Origin: Planctomycetaceae bacterium
GTDB lineage: Bacteria; Planctomycetota; Planctomycetia; Planctomycetales; Planctomycetaceae
NCBI GenBank assembly: GCA_018699955.1
Contig: JABISG010000090.1
Coordinates: forward strand, 62,001-126,000
Reading direction: 5' to 3'
Length of the DNA stretch: 64,000 bases
Shown here: in pieces, positions 1-8,586 of the stretch
Layout of the letters: the number at the start of each line of letters is the position of its first letter
How positions within the stretch are numbered: position 1 is the stretch's first letter
Notes under the pieces: model-generated
The model's database searches: none
Told to the model about the DNA's origin: nothing
What the model saw: only the letters and a program-made list of their open reading frames with translations
Translations under genes and position numbers: made by a program

Positions 1-1
1 C

Positions 2-862
2 AAAGCAACAGATTATTCCATCCCACAAACCTGCATCGACGCCGGTTGCCATTACATCGACATGGCAGACGGTCGTGATTACGTTGTCAACATCGTCCAA
101 CTCGATGAAGCCGCCAGCAATCAGAGAGTTTTTGTTTGTGCCGGTGCCAGCACAACTCCCGCGATCACTTCTGCACTCGTTGCCGAACTGCAACCGCAAC
201 TCGGACGAATCCGTTCGATTCAAATTGCGTTGAACGCGGGCAACAGGAATCAAGCCGGCGTTTCCACAATTGCAACGATTCTGAGTTATGTGGGCTGTCC
301 TGTTCGGGTCTGGCAAGATGGCCGGTGGCGTACCATGCGAGGTTGGAGTGCGGGTGAGTTCGTAGAGTTTCCGCCACCGGTAGGTCGCCGTCGCGTGCAA
401 CTCTGCGACGTCCCCGATCTTGAGGTGTTTCCTCAGCATTTCGAAGTTGACGACGTCATCTTCAAAGCAGGCGTGGAGTTGACCATTTTGAATTACGCCA
501 TCGCCGCGATGGCACGACTGAAACAGATCTGCCCTCCGCTGAATCTGCCATCATTCGCGCGGCCGCTCGTTTGTATGAGCAAATTGTTCAAGCCCTTTGG
601 CACATTGCACGGTGGCTGTGCCGTGTGGGCTACAGATTTGGACGGGCGGCAAAAGTCCGTCGCATTGGTTGCACACGAAAACGGACCTCGCATTCCTGGA
701 TCACCTGCGATACTGCTTGCACGGAAATTGCTTTCTGGCGAAATCAGCAATACCGGCGCGTATCCGTGCATCGGCTTCTTGCGCCTCGCCGACTTTGCCG
801 AGTTTCTCGCCCCGTTCAACATCTTTGTCGCACATGGCAAGAACGGAGTTTGGACATCGTAG
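2..862 (+). CDS. Saccharopine dehydrogenase-like NAD(P)-binding protein, 5' end outside window
   Basis: The frame is open from the first bases of the window, so the start lies upstream. The first visible residues (ending DAGCHYIDMADGR) match the region after the Rossmann fold in saccharopine dehydrogenase-like oxidoreductases, where a 'CID.G.HYVD..G' stretch follows the cofactor domain. The remainder has the catalytic/dimerisation half, with VCAGASTTPAI near its beginning and a Gly-rich CFL-like end. About 286 residues are visible. The nucleotide-binding GxGxxG motif would be in the missing part, so cofactor and substrate cannot be judged. It converges on the acetyltransferase gene only 40 bp away, leaving little room for a terminator. 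Family is inferred from short motifs; a true lysine-pathway role is unproven. Confidence 0.6.
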   Translation, partial: KATDYSIPQTCIDAGCHYIDMADGRDYVVNIVQLDEAASNQRVFVCAGASTTPAITSALVAELQPQLGRIRSIQIALNAGNRNQAGVSTIATILSYVGCPVRVWQDGRWRTMRGWSAGEFVEFPPPVGRRRVQLCDVPDLEVFPQHFEVDDVIFKAGVELTILNYAIAAMARLKQICPPLNLPSFARPLVCMSKLFKPFGTLHGGCAVWATDLDGRQKSVALVAHENGPRIPGSPAILLARKLLSGEISNTGAYPCIGFLRLADFAEFLAPFNIFVAHGKNGVWTS

Positions 863-901
863 TCGATGATTGGTGTTGATTCCCCAAACCGGCCGGCGGA
901 C

Positions 902-1813
902 TCACCGCCTGGAAGTCAGCACGTGAACCGCGCGCGATGCGACCTCGATGAAACCAAGTTCGTCGTAAATCCTGTTCGCCGGCGCGTTTTGTGAATCGAC
1001 GGCTAACAGAACCGATTGCCGACCGGCATTCATTGCGGCATACAGTCCGTCGATCAACATCGCACGGCCGTAACCACAACCACGGGCATCGGCCGCCACG
1101 CCCATGTAAACCACTTCCCACGCATCCTGTGCGGGGTGATCGTTCATCAACAACATGCCGACGTCGCGCCCGTCAGCCGAATAGATATTCCAACGCTCGG
1201 CCGCAAAATCACCCGAACACCGATGGCTCGCCAACGCCTCCATTCCACTGCGGTGTTCGTGGAAGTCGGGGCAATCGAGCGTATCAATATAGGTCTGCTC
1301 GACCAGCCGGGCAAACCGTTCTTCGTTGCGCGATGCCGAAAATTTCGTCACTTCCAACGCCACATCAACGCGCGCCGGCAGCGGGTTTTCCAATAACCGT
1401 TGAAGATAAAACAGATCGGCCAGATGCCGAAAACCGTTGCGATTCAGAGCCGCACGGTCCGCAGTCGCATCTGTTTCCAGAATCGATTGGGCCGAGACAA
1501 TGTCTCCCGCATCGACACGGTCGGCGACCGTCTCGCAAAGCGCGTCGATAATCGTATCGCGATCTGTATCACCTGCAGCCTGCGCCGGCCAGACGAAAGC
1601 CGTGCCATCATCCTGCATGATCGACAACATCACACCGCGAATCTGTGAACCTTCACGGGCCAGTAACAGCCCATCGAACGATATCTCGCCGCGTTCCTCG
1701 CCAGCCAGGAATTCCTCGACCTGAGCCGTACGAACTTCTGTCGGCATGGCCTGGAACAGCAGCGACAAAGCCGCAACCCGCTCGGCAGGTGTCGCTTGCG
1801 AAATATCGAACAT
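902..1813 (-). CDS. GNAT-family N-acetyltransferase, probably tandem-domain
   Basis: This is a cytoplasmic protein of about 303 residues. The C-terminal third contains the acetyl-CoA pyrophosphate-binding signature of GNAT enzymes (VVYMGVAADARGCGYGRAM, the R-x-x-G-x-G/A loop), followed by the family's typical N.P.N.IYDELGF strand-helix. The length is twice that of a single GNAT fold. The N-terminal half (GEISFDGLLLAREGSQIRGVM) also reads like a degraded GNAT sheet, so I infer a tandem arrangement of the mycothiol-synthase type. The acceptor substrate is unknown. The start was set at the internal ATG (MFDISQATPAERV). A longer reading from a GTG at 1882 adds 23 residues without protein-like character, and neither start has a good Shine-Dalgarno. 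Confidence 0.75.
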   Translation of the reverse strand: MFDISQATPAERVAALSLLFQAMPTEVRTAQVEEFLAGEERGEISFDGLLLAREGSQIRGVMLSIMQDDGTAFVWPAQAAGDTDRDTIIDALCETVADRVDAGDIVSAQSILETDATADRAALNRNGFRHLADLFYLQRLLENPLPARVDVALEVTKFSASRNEERFARLVEQTYIDTLDCPDFHEHRSGMEALASHRCSGDFAAERWNIYSADGRDVGMLLMNDHPAQDAWEVVYMGVAADARGCGYGRAMLIDGLYAAMNAGRQSVLLAVDSQNAPANRIYDELGFIEVASRAVHVLTSRR

Positions 1814-2136
1814 GTCGGGTTTGCTATTTGGTTGTTGGTTGTCGATTTCCACGTTCTCAATACGGCAGATTAGCTTTTCCACGGACGAAAGTCATCGCAA
1901 ATTAAGAACGGCTGCTGCGACGCTGCGGATCGCGTCAGCAACATGAATCGGCACGAAGCCCGATCCGCACAGATTCAATACTGTTCCGGTCAAGTTTGGT
2001 TGCGTTCATCCGTCGATAAACCGAAGCGATTTCGCTGGCATCATAACGCCAGAACTGATACGAATTGAAGCGGGGTGGGTGTGTCCACCGAGGCTGGCTT
2101 GGTGGCCGTCCGGCTGTTGCGAGCGGGAGATGTACG

Positions 2137-5100
2137 ATGCCGATTCTTGTCGAGTGTGATGTCTGCGGCAAAAAATACCGTCTGGGCGAGGATCGCGCGG
2201 GAACGACAATTGAGTGCAAAGAGTGTTTCGGCGAGATTGACGTTCCCGGTCGGCGCTCGCGTTCGTCTTCACCTCGACGTGCGGCGGCACCAAATCGGCC
2301 GGTGCGGCGACATTCCATCAGTCCGGGGGTCAACCCACTACTGATAATTGGCGGAATTTTGGGTGGGATTCTCTTCCTCGTTGTAGCGCTGGTTGTTGTG
2401 GTTGTAATCATGCTCCCCGACAAGGCCGCGGACCCCGACCCCAACGATTTCGCCCGACAGAACCGTCCGGTCATCCCGCAAATGCCCGCACCACGTGCGC
2501 CAAACTTCCCGCGCGGTCCCCGACCAGTCCCTGGAGGCATGCGACCGGCTCCCAATATTCCCAACGTTCCCAATATTCCGACGCCCAACATTCCCAACAT
2601 TCCCGTTCCCAAAGTTCCCGAGCCGCCGAAACTGGATCTCATCGCTTGGAATGTCGAAGTCGACCCGCCGGCGGAGATTTATGAATTTGACGTCGAAAAA
2701 GAGATTCGCATCCCCACGGGTGATCGATTTGGTACCGGCTACATGTTGTTACCGACGATGCCGACCGCCTTCGTCTCGGTGGGCCGCAACAGCAATGATC
2801 GGGAAAAGAGTACGGTCTACGATTTACGAACGCGAAAGAAAGTCGCCGAAATCAGTGGCATCAGGCTCGATCACAATGTGAGTCGGCTCAGTCAGGACGG
2901 AAAATTTCTGGTCGGCCGCATGCCGTTCGAAGGAAATCTGCTCGTTTACGATATCAAGGCGAAGAAGCCGCTTGGGAAAATCCCCACGAAACAACAATAC
3001 CCGTTCTTACGGAATTTCGAGTTGCCCGGATCAAAGCGAATTGTTGCCTGGGAAAGTAATAAGCCGATGACGATCTGGAGTTTGCCCGCGGGTGATATCG
3101 AGCGGACCATGGAACTTCCCAAAGGCTTTGAGGTTCAGTCGATTTCGTTCAGTCCGGGCGGGCGTTTGATGACCGTCATTCACGAGAGCAATAAGATTCT
3201 GCGCGTATACGATCTGGATAACGGCCAGCCCGTTGGCGAAGTGGCGGCCCCGCTGGACGAGCGCAATCGGGCCGAACGCTGTCTCTGCCTCGTGTTTTCA
3301 CAGGACGGAAAGGAACTGGCCGGCCTGTTCGGAACGTTCAAGTCGCGACTGGTGACATGGGACGTGGAAAACGGAAAAACGGTCGTCGATCACAAATTCG
3401 GAGAATCATTGCGCTCGATAATCAAAGGGGCATTCGGATACCGTGCGCCGCCTTTGGAATGGTTTCCCGATCGCAGCAAATGGCTGGTGTACGGTCACGC
3501 CATTGTTGATCGCGAAGCGGGCGGACCGGTTTGGTCAGCTCCCGTCGATACAGCAGGCACCGCGACGCGGCGCATGATCGACAACGAGCGAGTGCTGACC
3601 ATTTCCGGTGCGCGCGGAAACCGTACGGTCGCGTCGCTGAAGCTGCCGAAAGAGGAAATCGATACGGCGATTACCGTGGTGAGAAGTGGCGGCAATGCTG
3701 CCGACGTCGGCTTGCCTCCGCTGACGCTGCCCGATCAGAAAACCGTCCGAACGATTGACACGGCGGCAGAGTTCGGCGACTGGCAGGTCAAGTCAGACCC
3801 GGCCCCCAAACTTCCTGCCGGATTGCTATCGAAACCGCTGACACTCACGTCCCCCGGTCAACAAGTCCAGCAGGCTGTGCTTTCACGTTCCGGAACCCGG
3901 CTGGTCTCGAAGGTAACTCCAAAACCGCGGGCTGCGTCGACTACGACCAAGCCAGCCAAGAACAAGCCGGCCGAGAACGAGCCGACCGAGAAGCCGCCGA
4001 AGACGTTGTTATCTGTTTCCGATGTTGCAAGCGGTGACAGGTTGAAAGAGATTCCACTCACGTTCGACTGCATTCTGACGGCTGTCAACGCGGACGGAAC
4101 CCGCTGTCTGGTCCGCACCCCCGGCACCGATCAGGGACGAATCGATGTGTTTTCAACCGACGATGGCAGTCACATCGTCGGTTGGCGTCCGTATCAGAAA
4201 GAGGAGAAGCGAAAACGCAACGTCGTCTTCGCTACCTTCATCGACGACACGCATGTGCTGACGCGCGGTTCCGGGAATCAAGTCGTACTCTGGGAGATTC
4301 CATCGTGCAAAGCCATCTACTCCTTCGAAACGAGACAAAACCCCACACTGTCCTCCGGCGGACGGTACCTGGTTGTCCCCGGAAAGACCAACCAGGATGT
4401 GCGGTTCTACGAGCCCTTGACCGGCCAACTTCGCGGCGGATTGAAATCTTTGGCAATCGGCGCCGTTTGTGCTTTTCACCCCAACGGCGAGCGACTTGCA
4501 ATCATCAACGGCGGGACGATTAAGTTGTGGAACTTGAAGGACGGCAAGATGGAAAAGGAATTCCGCGTGGCGTTAGGTGGGCAGACATTGAAATGGTGTG
4601 GCGACCGCTACCTGCTGACCGGCAATCGGTCGCTGATCGATATCGAGAAGGAACTCATCGTCTGGACGTATGCCGTCGCACCCGGTGGCCTCAATTTGGA
4701 AGGCAGCCCCGACGGCCGACATTGGTTTGTCGCTCCCACTTCCTTCATCGACCGCACGATGGCCTTGTCGGCGGTGTCGCTTCCTCACCCCGATGCGGTG
4801 GCAAAACTATCGGCTACCGCGCTCAAGGCCAGCACAATTCTCGGCCCGGGTTCGAAGGTCAGCTTGAACGTCAACATCAACGCGCCAGCGGGAATGTCGA
4901 ATGCATCCAACCAGTTCAAACAACACGTCACAAGTGTGTTTAAGCAAGCCGGCATCACGGTCGCCGCCGGTCAGCCGATTGTTTTGACGGCAACGATGTC
5001 GCGACAATCGACGGGAAAGACGCTCGAATACCAACTAACCGAAGGGTCGCGATTTGGCATCGGGGGAAACAAGAAGGAGTTGAAACTTGCAGAGACGAAA

Positions 5101-5379
5101 GTCAATTGCAATATCTCGCTGACCTACCGTGGCAAATCGTACGGCGAATCCAAACGCTTCTTCTCAAACGATCTGGTCAGCTTCTTCAACGTTCGCATAC
5201 CCGAAGGGAAATCGGCCGAACAGTATTTGGCCGAGCAGCAATGGCAGAACGCGACCAAGCACATGCTGGCGTACATCCCGCCCAAGGTGATCTACTCGGC
5301 CGACGCCCGTTACGGATTCGGCAGTTCGCAATTGACGGCCAAAGGCTTCAAGGCAATGCCACTGCCAACCGGGAAATGA
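2137..5379 (+). CDS. Membrane-anchored zinc-ribbon / WD40-like repeat protein (planctomycete type)
   Basis: This 1080-residue protein begins with a small zinc ribbon (Cys7, Cys10, Cys27, Cys30), then a basic Ser/Arg linker, one strong transmembrane helix (about residues 67-93), a low-complexity Asn-Ile-Pro segment, and a long region with WD40-type blades ('GRLMTVIHESNKILRVYDLDNG', 'LAIINGGTIKLWNLKDGK'). A Lys/Pro-rich hinge lies near residues 610-640. The last ~200 residues are a separate, non-repeat domain. It probably sits in the cytoplasmic membrane with the ribbon inside and the propeller outside, but its partner is unknown. The ATG at 2137 has a GGGAG ribosome site 8 bases upstream; a longer reading from 2065 has neither. 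This architecture is common in planctomycetes and has no established function. Confidence 0.85.
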   Translation: MPILVECDVCGKKYRLGEDRAGTTIECKECFGEIDVPGRRSRSSSPRRAAAPNRPVRRHSISPGVNPLLIIGGILGGILFLVVALVVVVVIMLPDKAADPDPNDFARQNRPVIPQMPAPRAPNFPRGPRPVPGGMRPAPNIPNVPNIPTPNIPNIPVPKVPEPPKLDLIAWNVEVDPPAEIYEFDVEKEIRIPTGDRFGTGYMLLPTMPTAFVSVGRNSNDREKSTVYDLRTRKKVAEISGIRLDHNVSRLSQDGKFLVGRMPFEGNLLVYDIKAKKPLGKIPTKQQYPFLRNFELPGSKRIVAWESNKPMTIWSLPAGDIERTMELPKGFEVQSISFSPGGRLMTVIHESNKILRVYDLDNGQPVGEVAAPLDERNRAERCLCLVFSQDGKELAGLFGTFKSRLVTWDVENGKTVVDHKFGESLRSIIKGAFGYRAPPLEWFPDRSKWLVYGHAIVDREAGGPVWSAPVDTAGTATRRMIDNERVLTISGARGNRTVASLKLPKEEIDTAITVVRSGGNAADVGLPPLTLPDQKTVRTIDTAAEFGDWQVKSDPAPKLPAGLLSKPLTLTSPGQQVQQAVLSRSGTRLVSKVTPKPRAASTTTKPAKNKPAENEPTEKPPKTLLSVSDVASGDRLKEIPLTFDCILTAVNADGTRCLVRTPGTDQGRIDVFSTDDGSHIVGWRPYQKEEKRKRNVVFATFIDDTHVLTRGSGNQVVLWEIPSCKAIYSFETRQNPTLSSGGRYLVVPGKTNQDVRFYEPLTGQLRGGLKSLAIGAVCAFHPNGERLAIINGGTIKLWNLKDGKMEKEFRVALGGQTLKWCGDRYLLTGNRSLIDIEKELIVWTYAVAPGGLNLEGSPDGRHWFVAPTSFIDRTMALSAVSLPHPDAVAKLSATALKASTILGPGSKVSLNVNINAPAGMSNASNQFKQHVTSVFKQAGITVAAGQPIVLTATMSRQSTGKTLEYQLTEGSRFGIGGNKKELKLAETKVNCNISLTYRGKSYGESKRFFSNDLVSFFNVRIPEGKSAEQYLAEQQWQNATKHMLAYIPPKVIYSADARYGFGSSQLTAKGFKAMPLPTGK
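2554..2620 (+). repeat. TTCCCAA-type micro-repeat coding Asn-Ile/Val-Pro tract
   Basis: A run of degenerate 9-base units (AATATTCCC, AACGTTCCC, AACATTCCC and variants) inside the WD40-like gene encodes N-I/V-P triplets just outside the membrane helix. It probably acts as an extended spacer between membrane and propeller. Repeats like this can vary in copy number between strains. Confidence 0.7.
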
Positions 5380-5398
5380 TGCAGGGGACGGACTCCCA

Positions 5399-5444
5399 GC
5401 TGCGGTGCAACGCACCGCAGCCACTGCGATCCGTTGGATCGCAG
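5399..5444. terminator. Tandem hairpins between convergent genes
   Basis: Two perfect stem-loops stand side by side: a 10-bp stem (5399-5408 with 5412-5421, loop AAC) and a 9-bp stem (5424-5432 with 5436-5444, loop GTT). They fill the 65-bp gap between convergent genes and read equally on both strands, so a bidirectional terminator or mRNA 3'-end stabiliser is likely. There is no T-run. The second stem abuts the TAG stop of the minus-strand gene exactly. Confidence 0.6.
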
Positions 5445-6965
5445 CTAATTCGATACGCAAATCAACGATGTGCGCGTGCGGAAGAATAGCCGCCCGTCGG
5501 CAATCGCCGGCGTTCCCAGCACGGAATCACCCAAGTCGTTCTTGGCGAGAATCTTGAACTCGGGACCGTTCTCCAGCACTACGACGTTGCCGTTCTCGCC
5601 GGCAACGTAAATCTTTCCATCGCCGTACACTGGCGATGCAAAGTATTCGCCCGCGTTTTGAATCCGCTTCGGTCCCCACAGCGACCCACCTTTTTCGGTC
5701 TCGAAGCAGGTGCCGATGCCGCCCCCTTTTATCAGCAACATGCGGCCATCGACGACCAACGGGGACACGATGTGGTCGGTGTATTTGGTGTTGTGTTTCC
5801 ACAGCAGATGCGAATCGGTGACATCGCCGCGCCCGCCGCCGCGAATCGCCAGAATGAATTCGTCGGCCGGATTCTCAACGTCGAACCTCGCCCCGGCAAA
5901 GTTATCGGGATTCAGGAACGCCAAGTCGAGTTCTCGGCCTTCCAGAAAGCCGTCTTTGTTTACGTCGCCACGGTCGAAAGTCTTCTTAAAGAATGTCTCG
6001 GGAATTTTATCTTCACCCACAAACGCCTGCATCTCAGCCTTGCTCAACTTGCCGTCCTTGTTGCCGGTGTCGCTGCGATCGGCGGTTGCCAGCCATTGGT
6101 TGGCAATGCCGCTGCTCTGCAGTGAAACATAGATCACACCGCCCATGCTGACGGGCGTCGTCTTAATGTTTCGCAGCAATGTGCGGGCGGTCCACAATCG
6201 TTTGCCAGTTTTCGGCGAATAGCCGACGAGCGACCCGGTGCCGGCAATCACAATTTCGTCGCCGTGATCGGTTTCACAGATGACCGGATGCGAATAATTA
6301 ACCGCCTGATCGCTGCGGTCATCTTTCCACAAAATCTTGCCGTTCTTTTTGTCGAAGGCGTAGAAAGCCGGGTTCAGATCGTCGTCCTGCACGAACAGAA
6401 CCATGTTCTTGTACAACACCGGCGACATGCCCGCGCCCCATTTGAAAACAAAATACGGGACCGGCAACTTCTTCTGCCAAACGTCTTCGCCCGTGTCAGC
6501 ATCGACGGCCACCATACCGAGCGTGCTGAAGTAAAAGTAAACCCGTTCGCCATCGGCTGCGGCTGTTGTGGCAGCGTGGCTATTGGTCTTATGGACTTCC
6601 GGCAACTTGCCGGTCGGCCAACGACGTTCCCACAGCTTGCGACCGCTTGCGGCATCGAATGCCGACAGGCCGACCGTCACGTCATCAACCATCGCCGAAA
6701 CAAACACCCGTCCTGCGGCTACAATCGGGCAGCCGATCCCGTCGCCAATCTTCGCCGACCAGGCAACGTTCTCAGTCGCCGAAAAAGTTGTCGGCAACGG
6801 AAGTTTCGATGTCGAAACACCACTGCAATTCGGCCCGCGGAACTGCGCCCAATCTTCGGCATTCACCGTTCCGCCGAACAGCAAACAGCCGCAAAGCAGG
6901 GAAAACGCGAGACGGCTGATAACTGCATGCGAGTTGCGATGAGCGAAGATTCGTTGCCGACGCAT
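5445..6965 (-). CDS. Exported PQQ-like beta-propeller protein with EF-hand insert
   Basis: This is a 506-residue exported protein with a signal peptide (about residues 1-36, ending TVNA) followed by EDWAQFRGPNCSGVS, the 'W.QFRGP...G' opening typical of planctomycete PQQ-type quinoprotein-like propellers. Blade motifs such as 'YAFDKKNGKILWKD' and 'VGYSPKTGKRLW' recur. Around residues 300-350 two EF-hand-like calcium loops (DTGNKDGKLSKAE and DVNKDGFLEGREL) interrupt the propeller. No catalytic quinoprotein residues are evident, so it may be a binding or structural protein rather than a dehydrogenase. The ATG at 6965 was chosen because it starts the signal peptide and has GGGAG upstream; the frame continues open to 7088. 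Confidence 0.85.
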   Translation of the reverse strand: MRRQRIFAHRNSHAVISRLAFSLLCGCLLFGGTVNAEDWAQFRGPNCSGVSTSKLPLPTTFSATENVAWSAKIGDGIGCPIVAAGRVFVSAMVDDVTVGLSAFDAASGRKLWERRWPTGKLPEVHKTNSHAATTAAADGERVYFYFSTLGMVAVDADTGEDVWQKKLPVPYFVFKWGAGMSPVLYKNMVLFVQDDDLNPAFYAFDKKNGKILWKDDRSDQAVNYSHPVICETDHGDEIVIAGTGSLVGYSPKTGKRLWTARTLLRNIKTTPVSMGGVIYVSLQSSGIANQWLATADRSDTGNKDGKLSKAEMQAFVGEDKIPETFFKKTFDRGDVNKDGFLEGRELDLAFLNPDNFAGARFDVENPADEFILAIRGGGRGDVTDSHLLWKHNTKYTDHIVSPLVVDGRMLLIKGGGIGTCFETEKGGSLWGPKRIQNAGEYFASPVYGDGKIYVAGENGNVVVLENGPEFKILAKNDLGDSVLGTPAIADGRLFFRTRTSLICVSN

Positions 6966-7124
6966 TGTGGAACTCCCGTTGGTTAGCTTCTGGGGAAAAA
7001 CTGAATATGTCTGATTTGATCCTACCCACAGCACGAGGCAGGAACAACGGCTGGTTACCGATTCGCTTCCCCGACGTCCGTCAAACATTGGGAAAAAGCC
7101 AGACCGGAAACGACCAGGTTATTC

Positions 7125-7517
7125 TCATTCGTTGCGATAGGCTTCCAGCCATGACTTTGCTTTTTCAGCGGTGTCTGGTTCGGGACTACTGATGACGAAC
7201 ACTTCACGGTCTTCGCGACTAACGGGAACACCAAGGGCTTCCTGGATTTTGTTTTCGAAGTGCTCGAAGTCTGCTTCCGTGCCGTCCTCTTCAGTGAAAA
7301 ACGGGGGCATGGCTTCGAACTGAATCCATATCGAACCGTCCGACCATTTCTTGATGACTGGCTCACCGTCCGGATCGAAACCGCTCACAGAGATCTCTTC
7401 GACAATTGTTGGCTCCGAGTCGTCTTGATTCGTCGGGGTTGTCGGTTGGCCGCATCCGCAGAGCGACAACATTGATGCGACCAATGAACCGAGCAGTGTC
7501 TTCTTGTAGTTCGTCAT
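7125..7517 (-). CDS. Small putative lipoprotein of unknown function
   Basis: A 130-residue protein with a Lys-containing n-region, a hydrophobic stretch and a Cys-rich end (LSLCGCG) that resembles a lipobox, although two Cys are possible acceptors. The rest is acidic, soluble and Asp/Glu/Pro-rich, with no recognisable domain. Start is the ATG at 7517; a GTG at 7529 is the alternative. It lies between the PQQ and NHL genes on the same strand. Probably an envelope lipoprotein; function unknown. Confidence 0.6.
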   Translation of the reverse strand: MTNYKKTLLGSLVASMLSLCGCGQPTTPTNQDDSEPTIVEEISVSGFDPDGEPVIKKWSDGSIWIQFEAMPPFFTEEDGTEADFEHFENKIQEALGVPVSREDREVFVISSPEPDTAEKAKSWLEAYRNE

Positions 7518-7600
7518 GTCGAAATCCACATTGTAAGAAATGAGACCGTTGATCCGCCGCTCTGAATTTGGGGCGGAGCGTCCAGCTCACCGCAATCGAC

Positions 7601-8518
7601 TCATCTCTTGCGCTTGAGCTTCTGCAACCGCAGGTTGCCAACTTCGGCAACATACAGATTGCCGGCGGAGTCAACTGCGAGCATGTGTGGCAGGTTGAAT
7701 TGGCCCGGTTTTGCGCCTTTTTCTCCCCATGAATTCTGTACTTTGCCAGTCGAATCGATTTGCAGCACTTGGCTCGCGCGACCATCGGCCACAAACAACC
7801 GGCCGTCCTTGTCGAGTTCCATGCCGTACGGGGCGAAGCCAGGCCAAACCGCTAACAGCTTGCCGTCGGCAGTGAAGACCTGCACGCGGTCGTTTTCGCG
7901 GTCACCCACCAGCACCCTGCCCTGCTTGTCGATGCAGATCGAATGCGGTAAATCGAATTCGCCGCGCCCTTTGCCCGGCTTTCCCCAACTGGCGAGGAAC
8001 TTGCCGTTGGCGGCAAACTTCATCACTCGACTGTTGCCATAACCGTCGGTCACGTAAATCTCACCCTTGGGTCCGAAGGCCACATCGGTCGGTTTATCGA
8101 ATTGATTTTCGCCCAACCCCGGTTTGTCGGTCTGTCCCAGCGCCAGCAGCAGTTTGCCGGTGGAGTTGAACTTGAACACCATGTGATGCCCGATGTCGGT
8201 CACCCAGACATTGTCGTCCGCATCGATCCGCAGCCCATGCGCTTTGCCGATAAGATCATCGCCCCACGAGCGAATGAACTTCCCTTCGCGGTCGAAAACG
8301 AGAATGGGCCGTTTGCCACGATGAAACAGATACAGCCGCCCCTGGCTGTCGAAGTCCACCGCCGAACATTGCCCGAGCGTCAGACCGTCGGGCAGCTGAA
8401 GAAATTCGGGTGCCGGTTCAAAGTCGATGCGCTCGCCGGCTATGGACGTGTTTTCAACAGTACAGGTAAAAAACAGAGCCATGACGACAATCGTCCAACG
8501 TGCGTTATGAGGCGACAT
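7601..8518 (-). CDS. Exported NHL-repeat beta-propeller protein
   Basis: This is a 305-residue protein with an N-terminal signal peptide (cleavage likely near residue 27, after SIAG) and then about six NHL repeats of the form 'P.D.A.GP.GEIYVTDGYGNSRVMKF..NGKFL.SWG'. Similar propellers include peptidylglycine alpha-amidating lyase-like proteins, but the zinc and catalytic residues of that enzyme were not verified. Probably periplasmic or secreted. A strong ribosome site (AGGAGAAGG) precedes the ATG. It is oriented with the lipoprotein and PQQ genes and separated from the lipoprotein gene by 83 bp, so co-transcription is possible. Confidence 0.85.
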   Translation of the reverse strand: MSPHNARWTIVVMALFFTCTVENTSIAGERIDFEPAPEFLQLPDGLTLGQCSAVDFDSQGRLYLFHRGKRPILVFDREGKFIRSWGDDLIGKAHGLRIDADDNVWVTDIGHHMVFKFNSTGKLLLALGQTDKPGLGENQFDKPTDVAFGPKGEIYVTDGYGNSRVMKFAANGKFLASWGKPGKGRGEFDLPHSICIDKQGRVLVGDRENDRVQVFTADGKLLAVWPGFAPYGMELDKDGRLFVADGRASQVLQIDSTGKVQNSWGEKGAKPGQFNLPHMLAVDSAGNLYVAEVGNLRLQKLKRKR

Positions 8519-8586
8519 GTGACCTTCTCCTGTTGAATGGCCTGTGTGACGTGATGGCGGATGACATCGGGTACAACCAGGGGGGA

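Noticed and set aside
2554..2620. Short direct repeats that might suggest a CRISPR array
   Set aside because: Units are 9 bases, contiguous and coding (Asn-Ile-Pro); no spacers and no cas genes are present.
1935..2642. Minus-strand frame with Gly-Thr-Leu-Gly repeats
   Set aside because: It is the antisense of the Asn-Ile-Pro tract in the WD40-like gene.
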